From assembly GCF_006937785.1 (NCBI RefSeq), contig NZ_SJEE01000036.1, forward strand, positions 1-55,531: DNA of 55,531 bases, given 5' to 3'. Made by a program: the position numbers and the translations under genes. The first letter of the stretch is position 1. Each line of letters begins with the position of its first letter. Below the pieces are notes generated by a model. That model was not told where the DNA came from, searched no databases, and saw only the letters and a list, made by a program, of their open reading frames with translations. This document shows, one piece after another, positions 1-8,718 of the stretch. Source of the DNA: Pseudanabaena sp. UWO311 (lineage in GTDB: Bacteria > Cyanobacteriota > Cyanobacteriia > Pseudanabaenales > Pseudanabaenaceae).

Positions 1-30
1 TACCCCACCCTAACCCTCCCCCTTTTTAAG

Positions 31-1362
31 CTACCGTGTACACACAAGTCGTGAGTGAGGCAAAATCCAACCAAGAAAAATAGCCTCAAAGCGTTGCAGC
101 CCATGGACAATGGTGGGCATACCAGGAGGACGTTGAGAGCGATAACCTGACCAGCCACCAAGACGAGCAATAATCCAAGTTGCCCAAGATAAAGATTGTC
201 GAGGATGAGGATTTTTCTGCTTCACAGTATTGCCTTGCAGGGTCGGTTCAATATTGGACAAGCACTGTAATTGCATATCAGAGAAAGCCAGAGAAGCCGA
301 AATGTTAGGAGTTTCACGCCTCTCAACCATTTGCAAAGTGCGAACTGCGACAGACAAAGCTAAAACGGCAAGCTTCTTAATTGCATCAGGAGACTCTAAC
401 TGAGTCGATTCAATATCTAAGCCCGCTAATTTGAGAGTGGCAAAAAGCTGTTCAATGCGCCATCGCCAACAGTACCACTGGATAATTTGTAGTGCTTTTT
501 CGATAGACAGCACCTCATGAGTGGTGAGAAGTCTCCATAGGATTGGCTCTTGGTCTATAGGTGCTTGAACTTCGCTGACCTCGACTGCGTATATTCGCAA
601 ATGCGGTGGATAATCTGCGACTGGTAAAGATGCAGGGCGTTGAATTTCGATTGGGGTGAAACGTACAGCCAGAAAAGCCTCACGACTTTTGCGCCCAGTT
701 CTTGCATCACTGTGAACTTGCAGCCCGTAAGTACCTTCAATAGACTGTTTTGCCAGATATTCATAAAGTAATTCTGTCTTTTGCCACAGACAGCGATTTT
801 GGCAAGCCCTAATCAGTAGGTGATGATTTAGTTGTTTAGGTACTGTTGCCCATTCTTCATACAAATCTGCTTCACGGTCGCCGATGTGCGTCACCATACT
901 GGCATCTCCGCCATCCAGACATTTAATGCTCCTTTCCGCACTTGCTAGCCATTTGTATGATTCTTTCGCTTCGATTGGCTGTTGTTTATACTTTCTAGCT
1001 TTTTTGTCGGCATGATTCAAGGCTCTTGTCCAAACCTGCACAGTACTCAACCCTAATGGGAATCCTGTCTCTGCATTCAATACTAAGGTTGGATGAATAA
1101 AAAATCCCACATCTTTATTGTTTCCCACTACTCCCAACCCTTTTTCCTTTAGTCGTCCTTTATGGCTTTGGAGGTTAATTTCGCTGGTATCACTTATTGC
1201 TAATACGTGCTTTCCTCCAACGTTCTGCTGGCATTGCTCTGACAAGCTTTTTGTGAGTTCTGATATAGTCACGTTGTCATTTTCTAAAAAACGATAATTT
1301 GCGATTTGTTCGGCTCTGTTTTTACTGATTTGGCGTATATTTACCGATTGGCATTCAACCAT
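31..1362 (-). CDS. IS4 family transposase
   Basis: DDE transposase of 443 residues that would cut and rejoin the ends of the surrounding element. The acidic triad is visible: first Asp in AISDTSEIN, second Asp in HIGDREADLYE, and Glu in the C-terminal YCWRWRIEQLFATLK, which matches the Y-(2)-R-(3)-E-(6)-K signature of IS4 enzymes. The reading frame is open throughout, and the TAG stop lies in the left terminal repeat (31-33), as in many compact insertion sequences. The ATG at 1360-1362 is 136 bp inside the right end, leaving room for a promoter. No frameshift is visible, so it may be active. Confidence 0.9.
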   Translation of the reverse strand: MVECQSVNIRQISKNRAEQIANYRFLENDNVTISELTKSLSEQCQQNVGGKHVLAISDTSEINLQSHKGRLKEKGLGVVGNNKDVGFFIHPTLVLNAETGFPLGLSTVQVWTRALNHADKKARKYKQQPIEAKESYKWLASAERSIKCLDGGDASMVTHIGDREADLYEEWATVPKQLNHHLLIRACQNRCLWQKTELLYEYLAKQSIEGTYGLQVHSDARTGRKSREAFLAVRFTPIEIQRPASLPVADYPPHLRIYAVEVSEVQAPIDQEPILWRLLTTHEVLSIEKALQIIQWYCWRWRIEQLFATLKLAGLDIESTQLESPDAIKKLAVLALSVAVRTLQMVERRETPNISASLAFSDMQLQCLSNIEPTLQGNTVKQKNPHPRQSLSWATWIIARLGGWSGYRSQRPPGMPTIVHGLQRFEAIFLGWILPHSRLVCTR

Positions 1363-1517
1363 TTTTTCGTATAGTATCCCCCCCTTTTTACCAATCGTGG
1401 ATCGCCAAATGCTTTCCCTTTTGTTACCTCGTTATGAATTACTATCGGATTTAATTGCATCTGTAACCCTTGCCATACTTTTATCCTAGTGTAGGCTGAC
1501 TTGTGTGTACACGGTAG
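31..1517. mobile_element. IS4-type insertion sequence, complete, 1487 bp
   Basis: The ends are perfect 20-bp inverted repeats: CTACCGTGTACACACAAGTC at 31-50 and its exact complement at 1498-1517. One transposase gene fills the element on the minus strand. I see no target duplication: the 10 bases on the left (cctttttaag) and right (gggattaagg) do not match, which suggests later flank change or recombination. The flanks look like a dispersed C/G-rich repeat: the stretch ending at 1580 shares the string ACTTCTCAAACACGCTCTAA with a copy near 44628-44647, so the element probably sits inside such a repeat. Confidence 0.9.
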
Positions 1518-1606
1518 GGGATTAAGGGGGGTAAAAACAGAAATTCATGCTAGATAGGTACTTCTCAAACACGCTCTAAAAGTGGGGAGAATTTAATTCT
1601 TCCTCC

Positions 1607-1653
1607 CCCAAAAAAATGAAAGAAAAGCTTTGCTTTTCTTTCATTTTTTTGGG
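1607..1653. repeat. Perfect hairpin, 22-bp stem, 3-nt loop
   Basis: Arms CCCAAAAAAATGAAAGAAAAGC and its complement around the loop TTT. It carries A/T tracts on both sides and could stop transcription in either direction. Confidence 0.7.
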
Positions 1654-1707
1654 TTATGTCATTGCAAAAATAACGCGGTTTACAGCAGATTTTTATCAAA
1701 CAAACTA

Positions 1708-1758
1708 CAAGAAAACTTTTGACAGCATGGCTTTGCAATGCTGTCAAAAGTTTTCTTG
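1708..1758. repeat. Perfect hairpin, 21-bp stem, 9-nt loop
   Basis: Arms begin CAAGAAAACTTTTGACAGC and pair perfectly around GGCTTTGCA. It is preceded by CAAACAAACTAC, a string also preceding the hairpin at 41658-41700, so both belong to one repeat family with unlike stems. Confidence 0.7.
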
Positions 1759-1847
1759 GTTTGGGTTTGAGCGCAGAGCGCTGTAAGCAGTTTTCGCCCA
1801 AAAGAACTAGAATGGATTTCTAAAAATTTATTGATTTGAGAAATGAC

Positions 1848-2279
1848 ATGCCTGAAAATGTGGAAGATAATGCGATCTCAAAGGTAAATGGTCTGATGCA
1901 TGATTATCCAGAGTCTATGGATTTCCCAACTCTGGATATCTCCTCGTTTCAAGACTTGCGAGAAACAATAGACGACGATTTAATCTTTTCAGACTTAGTG
2001 ACAATCTATCTTAGTTCAGCCGAAAATTTGATGGATGAAATTCAGGCTGCTTTTACTAACCAAGATGCTAATAAATTTGCAATTGCTGCACATTCTCTAA
2101 AATCGACTAGTGCCAGTATTGGGGCAACTAGACTGTCTCAAATCAGTAAGTATTTAGAAAAAGTTGGCAAAACAGGGGAGATTACAGGTTCAACTGATAT
2201 TTTAATTCTCCTTAATAATGAATATACAGAGGTAATTAAGGCGATTCAAACCCTTATTCTTGAGTTTATGGCACAATGA
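1848..2279 (+). CDS. HPt domain phosphotransfer protein
   Basis: A small cytosolic protein (143 residues from the ATG at 1848; a TTG at 1836 would add four) that is mostly one HPt four-helix bundle. The phosphoacceptor is His82 in the motif AAHSLKSTSASIG, which is the classic HPt signature. Such proteins shuttle phosphate between hybrid histidine kinases and response regulators. There is no partner beside it; the hybrid kinase at 38147-40414 and the GGDEF regulator beside it could be clients, but that is only inference. The next gene starts 26 bp downstream on the same strand, so the two may be cotranscribed. Confidence 0.85.
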   Translation: MPENVEDNAISKVNGLMHDYPESMDFPTLDISSFQDLRETIDDDLIFSDLVTIYLSSAENLMDEIQAAFTNQDANKFAIAAHSLKSTSASIGATRLSQISKYLEKVGKTGEITGSTDILILLNNEYTEVIKAIQTLILEFMAQ

Positions 2280-2305
2280 TCACATATTAACTAGATTGCT
2301 AATCT

Positions 2306-3298
2306 ATGCAAGTTCCTGCGATCGCTACCACACCATTTTCTCTAAAACTAAAAGCTCCATTTCTAAAACAACAGATCTCCATATTGCAGATCAATTTGGG
2401 TAAAATTTGTAATCTCGCTTGTACTCACTGTCATGTCGAAGCTAGCCCAACTCGTACCGAAGAATTAACAGCAGAAATTTGCCAACAGTTAATCGAAATC
2501 ATTCATCGGTTCCCACAAATTCAGACAGTAGATCTGACTGGGGGTGCCCCAGAGATGCTGTATGGATTTCATGCATTAGTTAAAGCGGCGCGAGAACTTG
2601 GCAAAGAAGCGATCGTTCGTTCTAATTTGACGATTTATTTTGAAAAGGGGTATACCGATATACCCGAATTCTTTGCTCAAAACCAAGTGCGAGTTGTTGC
2701 TTCTATGCCTTGCTATTTGGAAGACAATGTGGATAAGATGCGTGGTAAGGGGGTATTTGATAAATCAATTCAAGCTTTACAATGGCTAAATAGGCTTGGC
2801 TATGGTTCTAATCCTGATTTGATTTTAGATTTGGTATACAATCCACCACTTCCCAATTCTAATAAATTTTCCCTTGCTCCTAATCAACAAGGTTTAGAAA
2901 TAGCTTATAAAACCCATCTGCAAGAGCATTTTGGGATTGTGTTTAATAACCTATTTACAATTACCAATCTTCCCATTGGCAGAAGTAAATTCCATCTGCG
3001 CCATCGCAAGTTAGAAGAAGAATATTCACAATTTTTAGAATCACATTTTAATCCTGACACTCTTGATCGCTTAATGTGTCGAAATCAGCTTTCAGTGGAT
3101 TATCAAGGCAACATCTATGATTGTGATTTTAATCAAATGGAGAATTTGCCAGCGCGATCGCCTAATGGTGAGACTCTGACCGTAGCCAATATTTTAGAGC
3201 TAGGCTCTTTAGATATCATTCAAAAGATTCAAACCGATGACTATTGCTATGGTTGTACGGCAGGAAGTGGCTCTAGTTGCGGTGGTGCGTTGTTATGA
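2306..3298 (+). CDS. arsS: ArsS-like radical SAM enzyme (arsenosugar biosynthesis type)
   Basis: Radical SAM protein of 330 residues. The 4Fe-4S cluster motif CNLACTHC uses Cys35, Cys39 and Cys42, followed by a core with DLTGGAPEM. The C-terminal tail has a second cysteine cluster, [12 protein letters not shown] at 314-325, which with DUF3641 is typical of the ArsS family. ArsS adds an adenosyl-derived group to dimethylarsenite on the way to arsenosugars; that role comes from the family. No arsM methyltransferase lies next to it, so the arsenic role here is unproven. Its TGA stop overlaps the ATG of hsdR (ATGA at 3295-3298), which is an odd pairing of an arsenic gene with restriction. Confidence 0.85.
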   Translation: MQVPAIATTPFSLKLKAPFLKQQISILQINLGKICNLACTHCHVEASPTRTEELTAEICQQLIEIIHRFPQIQTVDLTGGAPEMLYGFHALVKAARELGKEAIVRSNLTIYFEKGYTDIPEFFAQNQVRVVASMPCYLEDNVDKMRGKGVFDKSIQALQWLNRLGYGSNPDLILDLVYNPPLPNSNKFSLAPNQQGLEIAYKTHLQEHFGIVFNNLFTITNLPIGRSKFHLRHRKLEEEYSQFLESHFNPDTLDRLMCRNQLSVDYQGNIYDCDFNQMENLPARSPNGETLTVANILELGSLDIIQKIQTDDYCYGCTAGSGSSCGGALL

Positions 3299-5661
3299 CT
3301 ATCTTTCCCAAAAAGCAGTTCTCCGAACGGGATATTTGTACTAAATACATTACTCCTGCCTTAGAAAGGGCTGGCTGGGATATCGCTACGCAGATTCGCG
3401 AAGAATTTGCCTTGACTAATGGGCGTGTCCTTGTGCGTGGGCAGTTACATACCCGCGCTAAAAACAAGCGTGCTGATTATGTGCTGTTCTATAAGCCCAA
3501 CATCCCGATCGCAGTAATCGAAGCCAAGGATAATAATCATTCTTTGGGTGATGGTATGCAGCAAGGGCTAGGCTATGGGGAAATGCTTGAGGTTCCCTTT
3601 ATATTTAGCTCCAATGGTGATGGCTTTTTATTTCATAACAAGATTGCCCTTGATGGCATTATTGAGCGAGAAATCAGTCTAGAAGAATTTCCTTCTCCCA
3701 ATTTGCTCTGGCTATGGTGGTCTGCTCATCGAGGACTAACGGAAAATCAAGAGAGCCTCGTGACGCAGGATTACTATAGCGATGGGTCAAATAAGACTCC
3801 GCGATACTATCAACTATTGGCGATTAACAAGACGATTGAGGCGATCGCTAAGGGACAAAATCGCATTTTGCTAGTCATGGCTACAGGTACTGGCAAGACT
3901 TTTACTGCGTTTCAGATTATCTGGCGGCTGTGGAAGTCCAAGAAAAGAAAGCGAATTCTGTTTTTAGCCGATCGCAATATCTTGGTCGATCAGACTATGA
4001 CTAATGATTTCAAGCCATTCGGCTCGGCGATGACTAAAATTCAGAAGCGGCAAGCGGACAAGTCCTATGAAATTTATCTGTCGCTGTATCAGGCTGTGAC
4101 GGGCAACGAAGAGGCGCAGAATATTTATAAACAGTTCAGTCGTGATTTTTTCGATTTGATCGTGATCGATGAGTGTCATCGGGGGAGTGCGGCTGAGGAT
4201 TCGGCATGGCGGCAGATTTTAGAATATTTTTCTTCGGCGACACAAATCGGGCTGACAGCAACGCCTAAAGAAACGAAGGAAGTTTCTAATATTGATTATT
4301 TTGGGGAACCGATCTATACCTACTCTCTGCGTCAGGGGATTGATGATGGGTTTCTTGCGCCCTATAAAGTGGTGCGGATTGATTTAGATAAAGATTTAGC
4401 GGGTTGGAGACCCGATCGCGGCATGGTCGATAAATATGGCTATGAGATTGAGGATCGCGTTTATAACCAGAAGGATTTTGATAAAAATTTGGTATTGGAA
4501 CAGCGCACGAAGTTAGTTGCTAAAAAGGTGAGCGAGTTTCTGAAAGCTACTAATCGCTTTGATAAGACGATTGTGTTTTGTGAAAATATCGACCATGCGG
4601 AGCGGATGCGTCAGGCGTTGGTGAATGAAAATGCTGATCTCGCGGCTGATTCACGCTATGTGATGCGGATTACGGGTGATAACGAAGAGGGCAAAGCAGA
4701 GCTTGATAATTTTATTTTTCCAGAATCAAAATATCCTGTGATTGCGACGACCTCCAAGCTTATGACTACTGGGGTTGATGCTCAAACTTGTAAATTGATT
4801 GTGTTGGATCAAAGGATTCAGTCGATGACTGAGTTTAAGCAAATTATTGGGCGTGGTACTCGCATTAATGAGGACTATGGCAAGTTTTATTTCACGATCA
4901 TTGATTTTAAAAAAGCGACGGAGCTGTTTGCCGATCCTGATTTTGACGGCGATCCAGTGCAGATCTATGAGCCAAAATCGGATGAATCGCCAGTGCCGCC
5001 AGAACTGCCAGAGGAGGATGAACTCACCAGCCGCTATCCAGTACCAGACAAAAGCTTGGGATGGACTGCTGAACCCGATGGTTCTGAATATGAGACTGGA
5101 GTTAGGCGCTATGTGGTGGCAAATGTTGAGGTCAAGGTTGCGTCTGAACGAGTTCAGTATTTCGATGCTAACGGCAAACTAATTACAGAATCGCTCAAAG
5201 ACTATACGCGCAAGGCGGTGACTAAGGAATTTGCCTCGCTGGATGACTTTCTCAGACGCTGGAGCGATGCTGATAAGAAACAGGCGATCGTTGATGAACT
5301 AGCTACTGAGGGTGTATTCTTTGAGGCTCTAGCCCAAGAGATCGGTAAAGATTGCGACCCCTTCGATCTGCTTTGTCACGTTGCTTGGGATATGCCACCG
5401 CTGACCCGCAAAGAACGTGCCGATCAGGTAAAAAAGCGCAATTACTTTGCCAAGTATGGAGAGCAATCCCGACGGGTGCTGGAAGCACTATTACAAAAGT
5501 ATGCCGATGAGGGGGTAGCTCCGATTGAGGAAACGCAGATTCTCACGGTTGCGCCTTTCCCGCAATTTGGCACACCGATGGAGATTGTCCGCGCTTTTGG
5601 TGGGCTGGATGCCTACCGCTCAGCTTTGCACGAGTTGAAGCGATCGCTATATAGTGCGTAA
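3295..5661 (+). CDS. hsdR: Type I restriction enzyme R (motor/nuclease) subunit
   Basis: Protein of 788 residues from ATG 3295. The N-terminal nuclease domain shows a PD-(D/E)XK pattern (Asp61, then Glu76-Ala-Lys78 in VIEAKD, then the QQGLGY helix). The helicase part has Walker A ATGTGKT at 196-202, a DECH box at 292-295, TATPKE (motif III region) and GRGTRI (motif VI). The C-terminal region resembles the EcoEI-type HsdR C domain. HsdR translocates and cuts DNA with HsdM and HsdS. A TTG six codons upstream is in frame, but ATG 3295 couples directly to the arsS stop and gives the natural N-terminus. hsdM follows after 148 bp containing a dispersed repeat. Confidence 0.93.
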   Translation: MTIFPKKQFSERDICTKYITPALERAGWDIATQIREEFALTNGRVLVRGQLHTRAKNKRADYVLFYKPNIPIAVIEAKDNNHSLGDGMQQGLGYGEMLEVPFIFSSNGDGFLFHNKIALDGIIEREISLEEFPSPNLLWLWWSAHRGLTENQESLVTQDYYSDGSNKTPRYYQLLAINKTIEAIAKGQNRILLVMATGTGKTFTAFQIIWRLWKSKKRKRILFLADRNILVDQTMTNDFKPFGSAMTKIQKRQADKSYEIYLSLYQAVTGNEEAQNIYKQFSRDFFDLIVIDECHRGSAAEDSAWRQILEYFSSATQIGLTATPKETKEVSNIDYFGEPIYTYSLRQGIDDGFLAPYKVVRIDLDKDLAGWRPDRGMVDKYGYEIEDRVYNQKDFDKNLVLEQRTKLVAKKVSEFLKATNRFDKTIVFCENIDHAERMRQALVNENADLAADSRYVMRITGDNEEGKAELDNFIFPESKYPVIATTSKLMTTGVDAQTCKLIVLDQRIQSMTEFKQIIGRGTRINEDYGKFYFTIIDFKKATELFADPDFDGDPVQIYEPKSDESPVPPELPEEDELTSRYPVPDKSLGWTAEPDGSEYETGVRRYVVANVEVKVASERVQYFDANGKLITESLKDYTRKAVTKEFASLDDFLRRWSDADKKQAIVDELATEGVFFEALAQEIGKDCDPFDLLCHVAWDMPPLTRKERADQVKKRNYFAKYGEQSRRVLEALLQKYADEGVAPIEETQILTVAPFPQFGTPMEIVRAFGGLDAYRSALHELKRSLYSA

Positions 5662-5694
5662 AATACTCTTTCTGTCTACGTTTCGATTAATCAA

Positions 5695-5770
5695 GCCCCC
5701 TAAATCCCCCAATTCTGGGGGACTTTGAAAGACTATTATTTTCTTGTTCCCTAGAATTGGGGCTAGGGGC
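5695..5770. repeat. Dispersed C/G-rich inverted repeat between hsdR and hsdM
   Basis: Arms GCCCCCTAAATCCCCCAATT at the left and CTAGAATTGGGGCTAGGGGC at the right form an imperfect long hairpin. A closely related copy lies at 44551-44619. It probably carries no protein function but splits the hsdR-hsdM operon and could affect read-through. Confidence 0.65.
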
Positions 5771-5809
5771 GAAAACTCTATAATTACGATGCAATTTTAA
5801 AGGACGCTC

Positions 5810-7285
5810 ATGGCAATTGGCACACTCATCAAAAGTATTCAGGACATCATGCGAAAGGATGTGGGCGTTGATGGTGACGCTCAGAGGATTAGCCAGATTG
5901 TGTGGTTGCTTTTTCTGAAGATTTTTGATGATAAGGAACAGGAATGGGAGTTTACGATTTCGGACTATAAATCTCCGTTGCAGAGCCGTTTTCGTTGGAC
6001 AAATTGGGCAAAGAATCCAGAGGGGATAACGGGTGAAGAGCTGATCGACTTTGTGAACAATGATCTCTTTCCTTCGCTGAAAAAACTTGCTACTGCGGCT
6101 GGGGTGTCGCCATTGGGTAAGGTTGTTGGGGCGGTGTTTGAGGATGCCTATAACTACATGAAGTCGGGGACTTTATTGCGTCAGGTGATTAATAGCATCG
6201 AAAGTGATGTGGATTTTAATTCCTCTAGCGATCGCCATTTGTTTAATGACATCTACGAAAAGATTTTGGCGGATCTGCAATCGGCGGGGAATGCGGGGGA
6301 ATATTACACACCTCGCGCTGTGACTCAGTTTATGGTGGATATTATCAATCCTAAGCTGGGCGAAAAGGTACTTGATCCTGCCTGTGGTACTGGTGGCTTT
6401 TTGACCTGTACAATCGAGCATCTGAATCCGCAGATCAAAAATCCTAGCGATCGCACTTTGCGGGAGGCGACGATTCACGGAGTGGAGAAAAAGCCCCTGC
6501 CGCATATGTTGGCGATGACGAACATGATGTTGCATGGTATTGATGTGCCTAGCAATATTCTCCATGACAATACTTTGAGCCGTCCGCTTAGGGATTACAG
6601 CCCGAAGGATCGGGTGGATATCGTGATCACAAATCCGCCTTTTGGGGGCATGGAGGAGGATGGCATTGAGAGCAATTTCCCGAAAAAGTATCAGACTCGC
6701 GAAACTGCTGATTTGTTTATGGCGTTGATTATGCATTTACTCAAGCCTGATACTGGACGCGCTGCGGTGGTATTGCCCGATGGTTTCTTATTTGGGGAGG
6801 GAACGAAAACTAATCTGAAGCGGGAGCTTCTAGAAGAATTTAATCTGCATACAATCGTGCGTTTGCCGAAGGGCGTGTTTAGTCCCTATACGGGCATTAA
6901 TACGAATATTCTCTTTTTTGAGAAGGGTGAGCCGACTAAGGATGTCTGGTTTTTTGCCCATCCATATCCTGAGGGCTACAAGTCCTATTCGCGTTCTAAG
7001 CCGCTAACGATCGCGGAGTTCGATCGCGAGAAAAAGTGGTGGGGTGGGGCGACGAGAAAGGGGCGCAAGGTGAATGAATATGCTTGGAAGGTTTCGGCAG
7101 CGGAGATTGCGGCTCGGAATTATAATCTTGATTGTAAAAATCCCCATGAGGTGATGGTCAATCATGGCGATCCTGAGGATTTGATGTTGGAATATTTGGA
7201 GATTGCCCGTGAGATGGAGAAGGCGCAAAATGCTTTGAAGCAGGAGTTGATCAATGCTTTGCAACAAACAAGTGGTGGCCTTTAA
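5810..7285 (+). CDS. hsdM: Type I restriction-modification system M subunit (N6-adenine methylase)
   Basis: Protein of 491 residues with the N-terminal HsdM helical domain (about 1-150) and a gamma-class N6-adenine methyltransferase core. The SAM-binding motif DPACGTGGF is at 189-197 and the catalytic NPPF at 275-278. With HsdS it methylates host sites and protects them from HsdR. The start ATG at 5810 is preceded by AAAGGACGC, a fair ribosome site. The stop overlaps the start of the next gene (TAATG at 7283-7287), so the two are translationally coupled. Confidence 0.95.
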   Translation: MAIGTLIKSIQDIMRKDVGVDGDAQRISQIVWLLFLKIFDDKEQEWEFTISDYKSPLQSRFRWTNWAKNPEGITGEELIDFVNNDLFPSLKKLATAAGVSPLGKVVGAVFEDAYNYMKSGTLLRQVINSIESDVDFNSSSDRHLFNDIYEKILADLQSAGNAGEYYTPRAVTQFMVDIINPKLGEKVLDPACGTGGFLTCTIEHLNPQIKNPSDRTLREATIHGVEKKPLPHMLAMTNMMLHGIDVPSNILHDNTLSRPLRDYSPKDRVDIVITNPPFGGMEEDGIESNFPKKYQTRETADLFMALIMHLLKPDTGRAAVVLPDGFLFGEGTKTNLKRELLEEFNLHTIVRLPKGVFSPYTGINTNILFFEKGEPTKDVWFFAHPYPEGYKSYSRSKPLTIAEFDREKKWWGGATRKGRKVNEYAWKVSAAEIAARNYNLDCKNPHEVMVNHGDPEDLMLEYLEIAREMEKAQNALKQELINALQQTSGGL

Positions 7286-8718
7286 TGGAATTACTAACGC
7301 TCAATGAAGGTAAAACCCTTGAATTTAAACGAGATCTGTCATCACCCAAAAACCTGCTAAAAACCTTGGTTGCCTTTGCTAATACGTCTGGGGGTAGGGC
7401 GATCATTGGTGTTGACGATCGCACAAAACAACCTATAGGAGTTGAGTTTCCTTTGGATGAGGAGGAACGTCTGAGCAACTTGATCGCTGACTCGATCAGC
7501 CCTCGCCTAGTCCCAAACATTGAAATGGTTACGGTTAACGAGCGCACTTTATTAATCGTTGAGGTTTATCTGAGTAATTCTCGCCCCCATTATTTACAAG
7601 CTGAGGGCGCGGAAAGGGGCGTGTATGTGCGGCTGGGTTCGTCCAATCGGCTTGCAGATCGAGAGCTAATTGCAGAAATGAGGCGATCTGTTGAGGGAAT
7701 TGCTTTTGATGAAATGCCGATACCAGATTTGTCTATATCGGATCTGGACTTAGGGGTGATCAAAAAATGGTTTGGCGATCGCCGTGAACTTGATGAACAG
7801 GGTTTGCTGACGCTGAAGTTGTTGCGCCGAGAGCAAGGCAAACTAGTACCAACTAGGGGCGCGATCCTGTTATTTGGCAAGGATCGCATATTTCATTTCC
7901 CTGATGCTTGGGTGCAATGTGGGCGTTTTGTTGGTAATGACAAGGCGGTAATTTTCGATCACATTGAGCTTTATGAGCCTTTACCGCAGTTGGTGGACAG
8001 CATTATGTTGTTTCTCAAAAAACACGCAATGCGGGGAGCTGATTTCTCAGGGGTGCAACGGCGAGATGTTTGGAGTATTCCCCTAGGAATTTTGCGGGAG
8101 GCGGTGATCAATGCGTTGGTTCATGCTGACTATTCTCAACGGGGTGCGCCGATTCGGATTGCTTTCTTTGACGATCGCATTGAGATCGAAAACCCTGGAA
8201 TCTTGTTATCGGGGATGACGATCGAGGATATGAAGCAAGGTATTTCTAAGATCCGTAATCCTGTAGTTGCTCGTGTGTTCCGTGAGCTAAATCTAATCGA
8301 ACAATGGGGTAGTGGTGTGCGGCGAATGTTTCGAGAGGCGGAGGAGTTGGGTTTACCCAGCCCTGAAATCATAGAAATTGGTCTGCGTCTGCGGTTTATT
8401 GTACATTTGGCGGAACCTGTAGCAACGAGGAATCTGATTGCTGGGCTAGAGTCGGGGCTAGAGTCGGGGCTAGAGTCAGAAATGTCTAAGACTGTCTTAC
8501 ACATGCTGGCAAATAAGCCGTTACAGCGTTCTGAAATTGCCAAGGCTTTGGCTCATGGGAGAGTTTCAGGGGCGGTGAATCGGGCGGTAAAGGAGTTGAT
8601 CACAAAACGACTGATTGAATACACGATTCCTGATAAGCCTAATAGCCGTTTACAAAAATATCGCTTGACTCCAACGGGGCAAGCCTTGCTTGTAAAGGAA
8701 AAAAATCGCCATGAATAA
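7285..8718 (+). CDS. Schlafen/AlbA_2 plus HATPase_c_4 regulator inside the RM operon
   Basis: Protein of 477 residues from the family often annotated as ATP-dependent DNA helicase-related or putative transcriptional regulator. The N-terminal AlbA_2 (Schlafen-like) domain shows LEFKRDL near 13-19 and AFANTSGGRAIIGVDD near 30-45. The middle has a GHKL-type patch, REAVINALVHADY, with ENPG. A winged-helix-like C-terminus (about 400-470) suggests DNA binding. Between them is a GLES tetrapeptide three times, encoded by a 12-bp tandem repeat (8443-8478). It overlaps hsdM by 1 bp and hsdS by 8 bp, so it is an integral gene of this RM operon, probably modulating it or adding a second defence function; that role is inference. 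Confidence 0.85.
   Translation: MELLTLNEGKTLEFKRDLSSPKNLLKTLVAFANTSGGRAIIGVDDRTKQPIGVEFPLDEEERLSNLIADSISPRLVPNIEMVTVNERTLLIVEVYLSNSRPHYLQAEGAERGVYVRLGSSNRLADRELIAEMRRSVEGIAFDEMPIPDLSISDLDLGVIKKWFGDRRELDEQGLLTLKLLRREQGKLVPTRGAILLFGKDRIFHFPDAWVQCGRFVGNDKAVIFDHIELYEPLPQLVDSIMLFLKKHAMRGADFSGVQRRDVWSIPLGILREAVINALVHADYSQRGAPIRIAFFDDRIEIENPGILLSGMTIEDMKQGISKIRNPVVARVFRELNLIEQWGSGVRRMFREAEELGLPSPEIIEIGLRLRFIVHLAEPVATRNLIAGLESGLESGLESEMSKTVLHMLANKPLQRSEIAKALAHGRVSGAVNRAVKELITKRLIEYTIPDKPNSRLQKYRLTPTGQALLVKEKNRHE
8443..8478 (+). repeat. 12-bp tandem repeat, three copies, coding GLES
   Basis: GGGCTAGAGTCG occurs twice in tandem and a third time with a final A. In frame it gives a Gly-Leu-Glu-Ser linker between the ATPase-like part and the C-terminal winged helix. 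Copy-number slippage would change linker length without shifting frame. Confidence 0.9.

Larger units (their letters stand above)
1518..1835. repeat. Gene-free spacer made of dispersed hairpin repeats
   Basis: This stretch holds no convincing gene. It contains two long hairpins (1607-1653 and 1708-1758) and ends with TTGGTTTGGGTTTGAGCGCAGAGCGCTGTAAG-type sequence (about 1757-1788). A relative of that tail is found inverted near 47280-47325, so it is a dispersed family. The minus-strand open frame across it is a product of the palindromes. Confidence 0.6.

Noticed and set aside
1565-1801. 78-residue open frame on the minus strand
   Set aside because: It runs through two long palindromes and its residues follow the repeats; no start signal or protein-like pattern.
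8136-8543. Minus-strand frame with Ser-Pro-Asp-Ser repeats
   Set aside because: It is the complement of the 12-bp tandem repeat in the Schlafen-like gene.
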